Below are positions 6,286-6,808 of a stretch of DNA of 6,808 nucleotides, piece after piece (within the stretch, counting starts at the first letter, position 1; every line of letters starts with the position of its first letter). Location of the stretch: the NCBI GenBank assembly GCA_025463665.1, contig JAODAY010000061.1, positions 1 to 6,808 on the forward strand, written 5' to 3'. Position numbers and translations under genes: made by a program. The DNA is from Microbacteriaceae bacterium (GTDB taxonomy: Bacteria; Actinomycetota; Actinomycetes; Actinomycetales; Microbacteriaceae). The notes beneath the pieces are model-generated. The model made no database searches, was not told where the DNA came from, and worked only from the letters and a program-made list of their open reading frames with translations.

Positions 6286-6808
6286 CGCGAGCAGCATCTT
6301 CGCCCGCTCGAAGCCCTCGGGGCTGAGCAGGACCCGGGCAGGCGCCTTCAGCAGCTTCCGTGCGCCGTCGCGAACGTTGCGCAGGGGGCGTTCGATGAGA
6401 GTGTCGCGTGCGAGCCTGGCGCGGCTGACCGGCGGAACGCCGTCGAGCAGCCCGGGAAACAGGCGCTCGTGCCCCTCGGCGGTCGTCAGTGCGCCGTGCA
6501 CGCGATTGCTGACGTTGGTGCCGTGCACCACCTGCAGCCACGCGGGGGCTCCGCCGAGGGTGCGCGTGGGCATGCGCCGCTGGAGTCCGTTGTGCCAGGT
6601 GAGCCAGCAGGTGACGGCCTCCTGCCACGGTTCACGGACCGAGCAGAAGGCGTTGTAGCGGTCGACACGGCGGTACAACCCCATCGGGCTCTTGATGAGC
6701 CCGCGAGTGAAGAAGATGGCGGTGCGTTCCCTCGTGGAGACAGACTGCAGCCTCTCGACGAAGTCGACGGCGAGGCCGTCGTCGTTGTCGAGGTTGGTCG
6801 TGATGAGG
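6262..6808 (-). CDS. Putative rhamnosyltransferase-family glycosyltransferase (5'-truncated by window edge)
   Basis: The C-terminal 181 residues of a protein whose start lies beyond the right edge; the frame is open to the last base and the stop is TAG at 6264-6262. Numbering from the first complete codon at 6807, residues 1-11 read LITTNLDNDDG. This resembles the T-x-L-DNDD signature of the putative rhamnosyl transferase family (Pfam Rhamno_transf, PF11316), where the Asp cluster is probably the metal/nucleotide-sugar site. Further family-like segments are FFTRGLIKSP at 32-41, YNAFCSVREPW at 51-61 and PAWLQVVHGTNVSNR at 88-102. The final 60 residues are basic and may touch the membrane. The ATG at 6684 is internal, since it would drop the DNDD motif. 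The product would be a cytoplasmic enzyme adding a sugar, perhaps rhamnose, to the repeat unit; the rhamnose assignment rests on the family name only. Confidence 0.75.
   Translation of the reverse strand, partial: LITTNLDNDDGLAVDFVERLQSVSTRERTAIFFTRGLIKSPMGLYRRVDRYNAFCSVREPWQEAVTCWLTWHNGLQRRMPTRTLGGAPAWLQVVHGTNVSNRVHGALTTAEGHERLFPGLLDGVPPVSRARLARDTLIERPLRNVRDGARKLLKAPARVLLSPEGFERAKMLLASLRRAAP
6268..6279. repeat. Perfect 12-bp palindrome in the convergent overlap
   Basis: CGCCGCGCGGCG is its own reverse complement. It lies inside the 24-bp overlap of two convergent genes and is read in frame as Arg-Arg-Ala-Ala at the C-terminus of both proteins. A hairpin here would have a stem of only about 4 bp with a 4-nt loop, so it is a weak terminator candidate. 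Confidence 0.6.

Noticed and set aside
6312..6324. AGCCC-tcg-GGGCT hairpin as a terminator for PCP-B
   Set aside because: The stem is only 5 bp with no T-tract and lies in coding sequence; such short repeats are common in GC-rich DNA.

Overview
The window is high-GC DNA with tightly packed genes, 4-bp ATGA and GTGA start/stop overlaps, GTG starts and GC-rich third codon positions. This suggests an actinomycete. Microbacteriaceae is my best guess from the feel of the proteins, but no taxonomic marker gene is present. All seven genes supported here belong to one surface- or exopolysaccharide locus of the Wzx/Wzy type. Both outer genes run off the window, so the locus continues on both sides.

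Layout: (1) A plus-strand block at 2-3440 holds the C-terminal three quarters of a Wzx-type flippase and two GT-B glycosyltransferases. Each gene overlaps the next by 4 bp, so they are probably one translationally coupled operon. (2) A minus-strand block at 5534-3430 holds a small two-helix chain-length-determinant protein (PCP-A), followed after 5 nt by a Wzy/O-antigen-ligase-type membrane polymerase. The polymerase gene converges on the second glycosyltransferase with an 11-bp tail overlap. (3) A second, paralogous two-helix protein (PCP-B) reads rightward from 5635. It diverges from PCP-A across a 100-bp gap, the only real intergenic region in the window. (4) A minus-strand gene that matches the putative rhamnosyltransferase family enters from the right edge and ends inside the 3' end of PCP-B, with a 24-bp convergent overlap.

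Inferred pathway: the glycosyltransferases build a lipid-linked repeat unit in the cytoplasm, the Wzx protein flips it across the membrane, the Wzy-like protein polymerises it outside, and the two PCP proteins control chain length or export. The window contains no initiating sugar-phosphate transferase, no nucleotide-sugar synthesis gene and no BY-kinase or phosphatase partner for the PCP proteins.

The points most worth a second look are: the divergent PCP pair with identical landmark spacing; the near-perfect 20-bp dyad between them; an (AT)n tract inside the flippase gene whose one-unit contraction would join it in frame to the next gene; a glycosyltransferase lacking the usual E-x7-E glutamates; and a 12-bp palindrome read as Arg-Arg-Ala-Ala on both strands where two genes converge. 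I see no RNA genes, insertion sequences, CRISPR arrays or phage genes. Nothing here is clearly a new biological system; it reads as a polysaccharide locus with some unusual details.
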